A stretch of 20,877 nucleotides of DNA from an uncultured Actinotalea sp. (GTDB lineage Bacteria; Actinomycetota; Actinomycetes; Actinomycetales; Cellulomonadaceae). Below the pieces are notes generated by a model. The model saw only the letters and a list, made by a program, of their open reading frames with translations, did no database searches and had not been told where the DNA came from. This document shows, in pieces, positions 1-7,209 of this stretch. The DNA lies in assembly GCF_946885855.1 (NCBI RefSeq), contig NZ_CAMPHH010000018.1, positions 1-20,877 of the forward strand. Reading direction: 5' to 3'. Positions within the stretch are counted from its first letter, which is position 1, and each line of letters begins with the position of its first letter. The position numbers and the translations under genes were made by a program.

Positions 1-210
1 TTGGGTGGCCTGCAAGGCGCTGTTGACAAACCTGAAGATCGGGAACCCCCCCACAAGCGCGACCAGCCCGGCGCGCGCCCCCCGCACGGGTTTCGCCCAC
101 CGGCGGCGGCGGGCGGGGCGGTGCGCACCGCCCGCCCCGGCGGGGCGACCGGGCGTCGCGCGGCTCCGCAGGTCGGGGGCGGGCGGCACGGGCCGGGCGG
201 CGAGGCTCAC
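1..210 (-). CDS. Carbohydrate ABC transporter permease, MalG/DasC type (partial, N-terminal 70 residues)
   Basis: This is the start of the second inner-membrane permease of the sugar importer; the rest lies beyond base 1. The GTG start (208-210) shares a GTGA overlap with the TGA stop of the preceding MalF-type permease, the usual arrangement for such pairs, and the frame stays open for 70 codons to the window edge. A basic, Pro/Arg-rich cytoplasmic N-terminus (about residues 1-45) is followed by a hydrophobic stretch ending FPIFRFVNSALQATQ, which resembles the first membrane segment of MalG-family permeases (FP-[IL]-aromatic...N-[ST]-[LF]). The last ~15 codons include TTT, AGG, TTG and CTT, which are rare elsewhere in the window. 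The Arg in FPIFRF stands where the family often has Trp, so an error near a sequence end is possible. The call rests on context plus a short match. Confidence 0.72.
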   Translation of the reverse strand, partial: MSLAARPVPPAPDLRSRATPGRPAGAGGAHRPARRRRWAKPVRGARAGLVALVGGFPIFRFVNSALQATQ

Positions 211-1238
211 AGCTCCTCCTCCTGGCGCAGCATGCGGCGGATGTAGAAGGTGGTCAGCGCGAGGGTGAGGACGAGCATGATCGTCGCCATCGCCCCGGCC
301 ATCGAGAACTCGTCGGCCAGGGAGTAGATGTACGTCCCCAGCAGGTGCGTCTCGCGGGTCGGCGCCCCGGCGCGCTGCAGGACGTGGATCTGCGTGAAGA
401 CCCGCAGGTCCCAGATGACCTGCAGGAGCAGCACGACGAAGAGCACGGGCTTGACCATCGGGATCGTGATGAGCCGGAACCGCTGCCACGCGCTCGCGCC
501 GTCGAGCTGGGCCGCCTCCATCGTCTCGGTCGGCACCTGGAGCAGGCCTGCGTAGACCGTGAAGACGACGAACGGGACGGACATCCACACGACGACGACC
601 GTGGCCACGAGGTAGAAGGACAGCGGCTCGATGATCCACGAGTGGCCGCGCATGCCCTCCAGGCCGAGCGGCTCGGCGAGCAGCCAGTTGATGACGCCGT
701 ACTGGGAGTCGAACAGCCACTGCCAGACGGTCATGGTCGCCAGGACCGGGGTACCCCAGGCGAGCAGGAGACAGACCTGCAGGACCATCCGTGCGGCGCG
801 GCCCACCCGGGCCATGAGCACGGCCAGCGCCATCCCGAGCGCCATCGTCAGGCCCGCGTTGACCAGGCAGAAGGCGACCGACCGGCCGATGACGCCCCAG
901 ACGTAGGGGTCGGACAGCAGGGTCCTGTAGTTGTCCAGCCCCACCCACTCGGCGGGGCGGCCGAACTGCTGGGCGAGACCGTACTCCTGGAAGGACAGGA
1001 CGAGCTGGCGCGCCAGCGGGTAGCCGAGGCCCACTGCGACGGGCACGAGCGCGGGCACGAGGAGCAGGTACGGCACCAGGCGCCGACGACGCCGCGCCGT
1101 CCGTCCGACGGCCCCGGCCGGCCCGGCGCCGGGGTCGCCCGGGCGCGACCGGCCCGGACGCCGCGCCCGGCCGGTGGCGACGGCCCCGGGCGGGACGGCC
1201 GAGGAGGCCGCGGCGCTCCCGGCGAGAGGGGTGGTCAT
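207..1238 (-). CDS. Carbohydrate ABC transporter permease, MalF/DasB type
   Basis: This is one of the two membrane subunits of a binding-protein-dependent sugar importer in the cytoplasmic membrane. The 343-residue product has a long basic, Pro-rich N-terminal tail (1-53), a first membrane segment (about 54-80), and five more hydrophobic segments. The EAA loop that docks the ATPase is clear at about 241-262 (EAAQLDGASAWQRFRLITIP). The ATG at 1238 was preferred to the GTG at 1250 because a GGAG sits six bases upstream of it. It follows the binding-protein gene after a 129-base gap containing a strong hairpin and overlaps the next permease by 4 bp. No ATPase gene accompanies it; in actinobacterial chitobiose and cellobiose importers (DasABC, CebEFG) a shared MsiK ATPase fills this role, and the same is inferred here. 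The family is certain; the chitooligosaccharide substrate is inferred from the divergent NagA-GH20 gene. Confidence 0.93.
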   Translation of the reverse strand: MTTPLAGSAAASSAVPPGAVATGRARRPGRSRPGDPGAGPAGAVGRTARRRRRLVPYLLLVPALVPVAVGLGYPLARQLVLSFQEYGLAQQFGRPAEWVGLDNYRTLLSDPYVWGVIGRSVAFCLVNAGLTMALGMALAVLMARVGRAARMVLQVCLLLAWGTPVLATMTVWQWLFDSQYGVINWLLAEPLGLEGMRGHSWIIEPLSFYLVATVVVVWMSVPFVVFTVYAGLLQVPTETMEAAQLDGASAWQRFRLITIPMVKPVLFVVLLLQVIWDLRVFTQIHVLQRAGAPTRETHLLGTYIYSLADEFSMAGAMATIMLVLTLALTTFYIRRMLRQEEEL

Positions 1239-1330
1239 GGGTGACTCCACTGCGAGGTCGGGGTGGGTGCGGCAGTGCGCGGGAGGCCGGGCCGCGACGG
1301 CGGGCGTCCGCCCGTGGGCGGCGGGAGGGC

Positions 1331-1360
1331 GGTGGCGCCGCCGCGGACGACGGCGCCACC
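1331..1360 (-). terminator. Perfect 10-bp stem hairpin between binding-protein and permease genes
   Basis: GGTGGCGCCG at 1331-1340 is the exact reverse complement of CGGCGCCACC at 1351-1360, with a 10-base loop. It begins seven bases after the binding-protein stop codon. There is no U-tract, as is common in high-GC actinobacteria. Structures in this position often cause partial termination or protect the 3' end, so that the binding protein is made in excess over the permeases; that role is inferred. Confidence 0.65.
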
Positions 1361-1367
1361 CGGGGCC

Positions 1368-2741
1368 TCAGTTGAGCGTCTCCTCCAGCAGACGGTCGGT
1401 CTCCGCGGCCGTGGCCGCGATGTCCGCCCCACCGGCGATCTTCTGGAAGAAGTCCTCGAGCAGGCGGTCCGCCTCGACGTCCGCCCACCGCTCCGCCGCC
1501 GGCGTCAGCTTCGCGCCGAGGGCCGCCGTGACGGCCGCGGTGGCGTAGGCGTCGTCGCCCATCGCGTCGGCGTAGGTGCTGTTGCCCGGGATGAGCCCGC
1601 CGCCCGCGAGCATCGTCTGGTACTCCTCGCTGAAGATGATCCGCAGCAGGTTCCGCGCGAGCTCCTGGTTGCCGCTCTTGGCCGGCACGGCGATGTTCGA
1701 GCCGCCGGCGAAGACGGTCGCCGCCGTGCCCTCCTCGAGCCCCGGCAGCGGGAAGATGCCCGTCCGCTCCTCGTTGCACGCCTGCTGCTCGGCGCGCAGC
1801 GCGGCCGCCTCGTCCGACGTGTCGTCCGGGTCGACGCCCTGGTTGCACTCGGGCAGGTCGATGCTCCACCGCGCCCACGTGGGGGCGGAGAACATCGCGG
1901 CCTCGCCGTTGTTGAACGGCACCCACGGCTCGGCGGAGTCCGCGTCCACCGGCGCCGAGGTGCCCTCGGTGAACAGCCGCTGGACCTCCGCGAGCGCCTC
2001 CTGCGACTCGGGGCTGGACAGGGCTCCGGCCCAGCGGTCCCCGTCCTGGACGGCCAGGTCGCCGCCGTAGGTGTAGATCCAGGCGGTGCCGTTGTACCAG
2101 TCCTGCCCGGGGAACCAGAACCCGGAGAACTGCGCGGCGTCGCCCGGCGCCGCCTCCTGCAGCGCGACGGCGGCCTCGGTGAACTCCGCGAGGGTCGTGG
2201 GCACCTCGACGCCCGCGGCCTCGAAGAGGTCCTTGCGGTAGAACACCGCGCGGGCCCCGGAGTAGTACGGCAGCGCGTACACGGCGCCGTCGGCGGAGCC
2301 CGCCTGGACGAAGCCCTGCAGCAGGTCCTCGCCGCCCACCTCCTCGTAGAGGTCGGTGAGGTCCGCGAACGCGCCGGCGTAGGTGAAGGTGGGTGCCTGC
2401 GTGTTGCCGATCTCGACGACGTCGGGCGTCTGCTCCTCCGACGTCAGCGCGGTCTGCAGGCGCGGCACCAGGCCGTTCCAGTCCTGCTCCTCGATGACGA
2501 GGGTCGAGCCGGGGTTCTCCTCCTCGAACGTCGTCACGAGCCACTCGCGCAGCTCGTCGGAGGTGTCGCCGCCGTTGAGCCACAGGCGGATCTCGGCGCC
2601 CTCGGCCCCCGCGGCGTCGTCCGAGGCGTCCTCGGTCGCGGCGCCGCCGCCGGCTCCGGGCTCGTCGTCGGCGGATCCGGCGCACGCCGTCAGGGCCAGC
2701 ACACCGGCGAGGGCGATCGCACCACTGCGTACGATTCTCAC
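1368..2741 (-). CDS. Extracellular sugar-binding lipoprotein of ABC importer (solute-binding family 1, DasA-like)
   Basis: This is the substrate-capturing lipoprotein of the importer, anchored outside the membrane. The GTG start at 2741 has AGGAAGG about seven bases upstream and gives a standard lipoprotein signal peptide: MRIVRS, a hydrophobic core, then LTAC with the lipidated Cys at residue 20. An earlier in-frame start at 2786 would bury this signal. The Cys is followed by a Ser/Asp/Gly/Ala linker and a family 1 binding domain, with a WLNGG segment, TPDVVEIGNTQ (a hallmark of DasA-like proteins) and the LPYYSGARAVFYRKDLFEAAGV region. The total of 457 residues is normal. The gene lies 82 bases downstream of the ROK gene and upstream of both permeases, so the four probably form one operon. 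GlcNAc-oligomer binding is inferred from the DasA resemblance and the nagA-GH20 neighbour; other disaccharides are possible. Confidence 0.93.
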   Translation of the reverse strand: MRIVRSGAIALAGVLALTACAGSADDEPGAGGGAATEDASDDAAGAEGAEIRLWLNGGDTSDELREWLVTTFEEENPGSTLVIEEQDWNGLVPRLQTALTSEEQTPDVVEIGNTQAPTFTYAGAFADLTDLYEEVGGEDLLQGFVQAGSADGAVYALPYYSGARAVFYRKDLFEAAGVEVPTTLAEFTEAAVALQEAAPGDAAQFSGFWFPGQDWYNGTAWIYTYGGDLAVQDGDRWAGALSSPESQEALAEVQRLFTEGTSAPVDADSAEPWVPFNNGEAAMFSAPTWARWSIDLPECNQGVDPDDTSDEAAALRAEQQACNEERTGIFPLPGLEEGTAATVFAGGSNIAVPAKSGNQELARNLLRIIFSEEYQTMLAGGGLIPGNSTYADAMGDDAYATAAVTAALGAKLTPAAERWADVEADRLLEDFFQKIAGGADIAATAAETDRLLEETLN

Positions 2742-2823
2742 GTTGGTTCCTTCCTGGTGGAGGACGGTGCTGGCAGGCACCGCCACGGGGGGGTTCTCGA
2801 CCGCAGGTCCGGTCGGCTCGGGG

Positions 2824-3993
2824 TCAGGTGACCCCGAGCTGGCCGGACAGGACCAGCACGGCGGCCCCGCTGAGGGCGCCGTCCTCGCCGAGGCTCGTGA
2901 GCCGCAGCTCGAGCCCGTCGCTGATGACGGGCATGGTGCGCTCCCGCAGGGTCGCCAGCGCGGCGTCGCGTAGCGGCCCGTCGAGGAGCTCGGGCGGCCC
3001 GGACAGGACCACCTCGGAGAGGTTCAGGGCGCTGACGACGGGCGCCAGCACGATGCCGAGGCGGCGGCCGACGGCCGCGAGGGCGGCCGCGCGCTCGGTG
3101 CCGTCCAGCCCGGCGACGCGCCGCCGCAGCGCGGGGACGGCCAGCACGGTCTCGAGGCAGCCGAGCCGGCCGCACGCGCAGCGCTGCGGCGGCCCGACGA
3201 CGCCGGGGTCGCGCGGGCCGGCGGGGCGCTCGTCGCGGTCGTCGACCGCGGTGACGTGACCGATCTCCCCCGCGGCGTGACGGTCGCCGGCCACGAGCGC
3301 GCCGTCGATGACGATCCCCGCACCCACGCCCTCGCCGACCGTGACGACGAGGAGGCCGCCGCTGGCCCCGCCCCCGCCGTAGGTGTACTCGCCGAGGCAG
3401 GCGGTGTTCGCGTCGTTCGCGACGTGGACGGGCAGGTCCAGCGCCGCGGCGACCGTGTCCGCGAGCGGCACGTGGAACCAGTGCCGGTTGGGCGCCTCCA
3501 CGACCCTGCCCTCGGCGTCGACGACGCCCGGTGAGCCGATCCCGATGCCCAGCAGCGGCTCGGTCGCCGCCGCGACGAGCTCCCCGCAGAAGTCCACGAG
3601 CGCCCCCACGGCCGCCTCGCCGGTGCGCCCGTCCAGCGGGGCGGAGCGGCGCGTGAGGACGGCGCCGGCCAGGTCGAGGACGGCTCCGTGCATGAGCGCG
3701 TCGTCCGCGAGGTCGACGCCGACGACCTGGAAGGCCTCGGTGCGCAGCCCCACGAGCGTCGCGGGCTTGCCGACCCGGCTCTCGGCACGCAGACCGAGGT
3801 CCGCGACGATGCCCTCGTCCAGGAGCGAGCCGACGAGGTCGGAGACCGTGACCCGGGTCAGGCCCGTCAGCCGGGCGAGGTCGGCCCGAGAGAGCGGGCC
3901 GTCGTGGAACAGGCGCTGCAGGACGAGGGCGCGGTTGGTGACCCGGGCATGGCCCGGGAGCGCCTTCGTCGAGTGCCGGAGCGTCGTTCGCAC
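2824..3993 (-). CDS. ROK-family transcriptional repressor (NagC/XylR type)
   Basis: This is a sugar-responsive DNA-binding regulator. Residues about 20-62 form a winged helix-turn-helix (LSRADLARLTGLTRVTVSDL). The rest is a ROK domain with GIGSPGVVD, VANDANTACLGE (192-202), the sugar-contacting EIGH (243-246) and the zinc-binding CACGRLGC-x-E (272-281). The kinase phosphate motif DxGxT is degenerate (VDLADD, 93-98), which together with the HTH argues for a regulator rather than a GlcNAc kinase. About 25 residues separate EIGH from the Cys cluster, longer than usual. The GTG start at 3993 is set by the HTH alignment. No Shine-Dalgarno sits at the usual distance, so the message may be leaderless. 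The gene is divergent from nagA-GH20 and leads the transporter genes, so it probably controls both arms and itself, relieved by GlcNAc or GlcNAc-6-phosphate (inference). Confidence 0.93.
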   Translation of the reverse strand: MRTTLRHSTKALPGHARVTNRALVLQRLFHDGPLSRADLARLTGLTRVTVSDLVGSLLDEGIVADLGLRAESRVGKPATLVGLRTEAFQVVGVDLADDALMHGAVLDLAGAVLTRRSAPLDGRTGEAAVGALVDFCGELVAAATEPLLGIGIGSPGVVDAEGRVVEAPNRHWFHVPLADTVAAALDLPVHVANDANTACLGEYTYGGGGASGGLLVVTVGEGVGAGIVIDGALVAGDRHAAGEIGHVTAVDDRDERPAGPRDPGVVGPPQRCACGRLGCLETVLAVPALRRRVAGLDGTERAAALAAVGRRLGIVLAPVVSALNLSEVVLSGPPELLDGPLRDAALATLRERTMPVISDGLELRLTSLGEDGALSGAAVLVLSGQLGVT

Positions 3994-3995
3994 AT

Positions 3996-4018
3996 TTGTT
4001 AGTGAACCTTCCTTACAA
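3996..4018. promoter_or_regulatory. Candidate ROK operator, imperfect 23-bp palindrome
   Basis: The arms TTGTTAGTGAA (3996-4006) and CTTCCTTACAA (4008-4018) are centred on base 4007. Seven of eleven positions pair, with outer TTGT/ACAA and AG/CT perfect. It lies in a short AT-rich island (3991-4020) inside otherwise extremely GC-rich DNA. It resembles the TTAGTAAA...TTTCCTAA-type sites known upstream of actinobacterial ROK regulators. It overlaps the proposed -10 elements of both divergent genes, as expected for a site that represses both. Confidence 0.55.
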
Positions 4019-4030
4019 TCGGCTCGTCAA
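4001..4030 (-). promoter_or_regulatory. Candidate promoter of the ROK-transporter operon (leaderless)
   Basis: On the minus strand, TTGACG (4030-4025) matches a -35 box. TTCACT (4006-4001) is a weak -10 at 18-bp spacing. The -10 ends seven bases before the GTG start of the ROK gene, which would give a leaderless message and explains the lack of a well-placed ribosome binding site. The -10 overlaps the proposed operator. Confidence 0.4.
4014..4019 (+). promoter_or_regulatory. Candidate -10 element for nagA-GH20
   Basis: TACAAT is a near-consensus -10 hexamer inside the AT-rich island and overlaps the right arm of the proposed operator. No good -35 is seen 16-19 bases upstream. Initiation near 4026 would leave a leader of about 145 bases before the ATG at 4173, in which no riboswitch was recognised. 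Confidence 0.35.
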
Positions 4031-4172
4031 GAACTTCGGGCGAAGTGCCCCGGTCGTGACCGAACCGTGATCAGGGACTCGACGGCGCGCCGGGACGCCC
4101 CCGTCGTCGACACCCGGAGCGGGGTCGACGGACGCAGGACGATGGTGCGGACCGCACCGACGAGGAGGAGCC

Positions 4173-7100
4173 ATGACCGACGCTCGCAGACGCGCCGACG
4201 GCGGCCGGGGCCACATCGACCCGATCGACCCGGTCGACCCGGTCGCCGAGGTCGAGCCGGTCGACGCGGTCCTCCGCGGACGCGTCGTGCTCCCCGAGCG
4301 GGAGCTCGCCGACGGCGTCGTCGTCGTCCGCGGCGAGCGCATCGCCTGGGTGGGTGGCGCGGACGAGGCGGTGCGCGCCGGCGTGCTGCAGGTCGACGCC
4401 CTTCCCGCACCCGGGGACGCGGTGCTCCTGCCGGGCCTGGTCGACCTGCACTGCCACGGGGGCGGCGGCGCCGGCTTCCCGGACGTCACCACGGCGGCGC
4501 AGGCGCGCACGGCCGTCCTCGAGCACCGCCGGCACGGGACGACGACGCTCGTCGCCTCCCTCGTGGCGGACTTTCCGGAGAGCCTGCTGACGCGGACGGC
4601 GCTCCTCGCCGACCTCGCGGCGGCCGACGAGCTCGCCGGCCTGCACCTCGAGGGACCGTTCCTGTCCGTGGACCGCTGCGGCGCCCAGGACCCGGCGCGG
4701 CTGCAGGCCGGGGACCCGGACCTCGTGCGGTCTCTCGCTCGCGCCGCCCGGGGGCACCTGGTCAGCATGACCGTGGCGCCGGAGGTGCCCGGCGTGCTCG
4801 ACGACGAGGCGGCGCAGTCGGACGCCGACGACGTCGTCGCGGCGCTCGCCGGGTGCGGCGCGGTGCCGTCCGTCGGGCACACCGACGCGACCGCGGACCG
4901 CACGCGGGCGGCCCTGCACCGCGCGCTCGAGGTGCTGGGCGCCGCCCGGGAGGCCGCTCTGCTGGCGCCGGCCGCCCGCGCGGTCCCGACCGTGACCCAC
5001 CTGTTCAACGGCATGCGACCGCTGCACCACCGCGACCCGGGACCGGTCGCCGCGTGCCTGGCGGCGGCGGCGCGCGGGGAGGCCGTCCTGGAGCTCGTGG
5101 CCGACGGCGTGCACCTGCACCCGGACACGGCGCGGACGGTGCTGGAGACGGTCGGGGCGGCGAACGTCGCCCTCGTCACCGACGCGATGGCGGCGACCGG
5201 CATGCCGGACGGGGAGTACGTGCTCGGCGGCCGGCCCGTCCGCGTCGCCGAGGGAGTCGCACGCCTGGCCGACGGCGGCGCGATCGCCGGCGGCACCGCG
5301 CACCTGCTCGACGTGGTGCGGACGGTCGTGGCCTCGGGCGTCCCGCTCGTCGACGCGGTCCGCGCCGCGTCGCTCACGCCGGCCGAGGTGCTCGGCCGCA
5401 CGGACGTCGGCGCGCTCGAGGCGGGGCGGCGCGCGGACGTCGTCGTCGCGGACGGCGGGCTACGGCCGCGCGCGGTGCTGCGGGCCGGGCGGTGGGTCCG
5501 CGGCGACGCCGACACACCCCTTGCCGCACCCGCGCTCGTCCCGGTCCCCCTGGAGGTCACCGCGGCCGACGACGCCCCGTGGTCCCCCACGGGGCGCGTG
5601 CGGCTCCGGTTCGAGCCCGGCGGCGGGCACGAGGACGACTCCGCTGGACCGCGCGACGTGCCGTTCGACGCGCCGCTCGACGCCGGCCCCGGGACGGACC
5701 TCCGGACGGCGCTCGCCGCGGCGCGCGACCGCCTCGCCCGCGCGCTGGGCGTCGAGGTCGTCCTGACGGACGACGGGTCGATCGGAGGGGACGCCGACGT
5801 CGTCCTGCGACTCACCGACGCCGACGGCCTGGGCCTCCCGGCCGACCTCGCCGACCGGCTGGGTCCGGCAGCGCCCGTCGACCCGGTCACCGCGCTCCTG
5901 GACCCGCCCGCCCAGGCGGCCGCGCTGCACCACGAGCGTCTCGCCGAGGCCTACCGGCTCGAGGTGGGGCCCGGGGGCGTCCGTGTCCTCGCCGTGAGCC
6001 CTGCCGGCCTGCGGCACGGGCTGACCGTCCTCGGCCTGCTCGCCGTCGGCGCGTCCGAGGGCCTCTCGCGGGAGCTCCCGCAGGGCCAGTCCCGGGGCCC
6101 CCGCGTGCCCGCGGTGACCGTCGTCGACGTCCCCCGCTACGCCTGGCGCGGCCTCAGCGTGGACGTCGCGCGGCACTTCCTCCCGGCCGACGACGTCCTG
6201 GTGCTGCTGGACGTCCTGGCCGACCTGCGCCTCAACGTCCTGCATCTGCACCTCACGGACGACCAGGGCTGGCGGGTCGACCTGCCGTCGCACCCGGAGC
6301 TCGCAGCGCGGTCCGGGAGCACCGCCGTCGGCGGGGACCCCGGCGGCTGGTACGACGCGGCGGACTGGCAGCGGCTCGTGGCCGCGGCGACGGCGCGCGG
6401 CATCACGCTCGTCCCGGAGGTCGACGTGCCGGGCCACGTCCATGCCGCCCTGCACGCGCTGCCGGAGCTCAACCCCGACGGTGTCGCCCCCGACGCCTAC
6501 ACCGGCGTCGAGGTCGGCTTCAGCCGCCTCACCGCGGACCTGCCCGCGACCACGCCGTTCCTGCGCGACGTCTTCGCGGACCTCGCCCGGGCGACGCCCG
6601 GCACGCACCTGCACCTCGGCGGGGACGAGGTCCTGGCGATGGAGCCGGAGGAGTACGTGCGCCTCGTGCGCACGGCGGCCGACGCGGTCGAGGCGACCGG
6701 CCGCGCCGTCGTCGCCTGGCAGGAGGCGGCGGCCGCGCCGCTGACGCCGGGCACCGTGCTGCAGCTGTGGGACGAGCGGGAGGACCCCGCGCACCTGGTC
6801 GCGGCGGCGCACCGCGGGGCCCGGGTGCTGCTGTCCCCCGGCAGCCGGGTCTACCTGGACATGAAGTACGACGCGGACACGCCGCTCGGGCTGGAGTGGG
6901 CGGGCCACATCCCCCTGCCCCGCGCCTACGCCTGGGACCCGGCGGCCCTGGTGCCGGGGCTCGAGCCCGAGCACGTCGTCGGCGTCGAGGCCGCGATCTG
7001 GTCCGAGACGACCCGGTCGCTCGCCGACGTCACCACGCTCCTGCTGCCGCGCCTGGCCGCCGTCGCGGAGGTCGCCTGGTCCGCACCCGAGCGCCGGGAC

Positions 7101-7208
7101 GGGGGCGTCGCGGCGTTCGCGCCGCGGGTCGCCGCTCTCGCGCGGACGTGGGACGCGGCGGACCTGGCCTGGACCCGCACGCCGGGCGTCGCCTGGGAGG
7201 GCCGGTGA
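4173..7208 (+). CDS. nagA: Bifunctional fusion: N-acetylglucosamine-6-phosphate deacetylase (NagA) + GH20 beta-N-acetylhexosaminidase
   Basis: This 1011-residue protein joins two complete enzymes. Residues about 30-445 are NagA, which deacetylates GlcNAc-6-phosphate: H93-x-H95 in DLHCHGGGG, E160 in LHLEGPF, H236 in VGHTDAT, H276 in THLFNGM, H314 in DGVHLHP, and catalytic D337 in LVTDAMAATG. After an Ala/Pro linker (about 446-465), residues about 466-650 resemble the small alpha/beta domain that precedes GH20 barrels. Residues about 655-1000 are the GH20 barrel, with the catalytic D818-E819 pair in HLGGDEV, plus HLTDDQGW, EVDVPGH, AWQE and LWDE. There is no signal peptide, so it should act in the cytoplasm, cutting imported GlcNAc oligomers. 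The intermediate kinase step must be provided elsewhere. An AGGAGGAG ribosome site precedes the ATG. The N-terminus carries a short D/E-P-[VI] repeat (about 16-31). The frame is continuous with no sign of a join error. Alternative split products cannot be excluded. Confidence 0.95.
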   Translation: MTDARRRADGGRGHIDPIDPVDPVAEVEPVDAVLRGRVVLPERELADGVVVVRGERIAWVGGADEAVRAGVLQVDALPAPGDAVLLPGLVDLHCHGGGGAGFPDVTTAAQARTAVLEHRRHGTTTLVASLVADFPESLLTRTALLADLAAADELAGLHLEGPFLSVDRCGAQDPARLQAGDPDLVRSLARAARGHLVSMTVAPEVPGVLDDEAAQSDADDVVAALAGCGAVPSVGHTDATADRTRAALHRALEVLGAAREAALLAPAARAVPTVTHLFNGMRPLHHRDPGPVAACLAAAARGEAVLELVADGVHLHPDTARTVLETVGAANVALVTDAMAATGMPDGEYVLGGRPVRVAEGVARLADGGAIAGGTAHLLDVVRTVVASGVPLVDAVRAASLTPAEVLGRTDVGALEAGRRADVVVADGGLRPRAVLRAGRWVRGDADTPLAAPALVPVPLEVTAADDAPWSPTGRVRLRFEPGGGHEDDSAGPRDVPFDAPLDAGPGTDLRTALAAARDRLARALGVEVVLTDDGSIGGDADVVLRLTDADGLGLPADLADRLGPAAPVDPVTALLDPPAQAAALHHERLAEAYRLEVGPGGVRVLAVSPAGLRHGLTVLGLLAVGASEGLSRELPQGQSRGPRVPAVTVVDVPRYAWRGLSVDVARHFLPADDVLVLLDVLADLRLNVLHLHLTDDQGWRVDLPSHPELAARSGSTAVGGDPGGWYDAADWQRLVAAATARGITLVPEVDVPGHVHAALHALPELNPDGVAPDAYTGVEVGFSRLTADLPATTPFLRDVFADLARATPGTHLHLGGDEVLAMEPEEYVRLVRTAADAVEATGRAVVAWQEAAAAPLTPGTVLQLWDEREDPAHLVAAAHRGARVLLSPGSRVYLDMKYDADTPLGLEWAGHIPLPRAYAWDPAALVPGLEPEHVVGVEAAIWSETTRSLADVTTLLLPRLAAVAEVAWSAPERRDGGVAAFAPRVAALARTWDAADLAWTRTPGVAWEGR

Positions 7209-7209
7209 G

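Noticed and set aside
23..28. TTGACA, a consensus -35 hexamer on the plus strand
   Set aside because: It lies inside the minus-strand permease coding frame, and there is no plus-strand gene or -10 box 16-19 bases downstream.
2742..2786. A longer binding-protein start at 2786
   Set aside because: It would place 15 extra residues before the lipoprotein signal and lacks a ribosome site; the GTG at 2741 has AGGAAGG at proper spacing.
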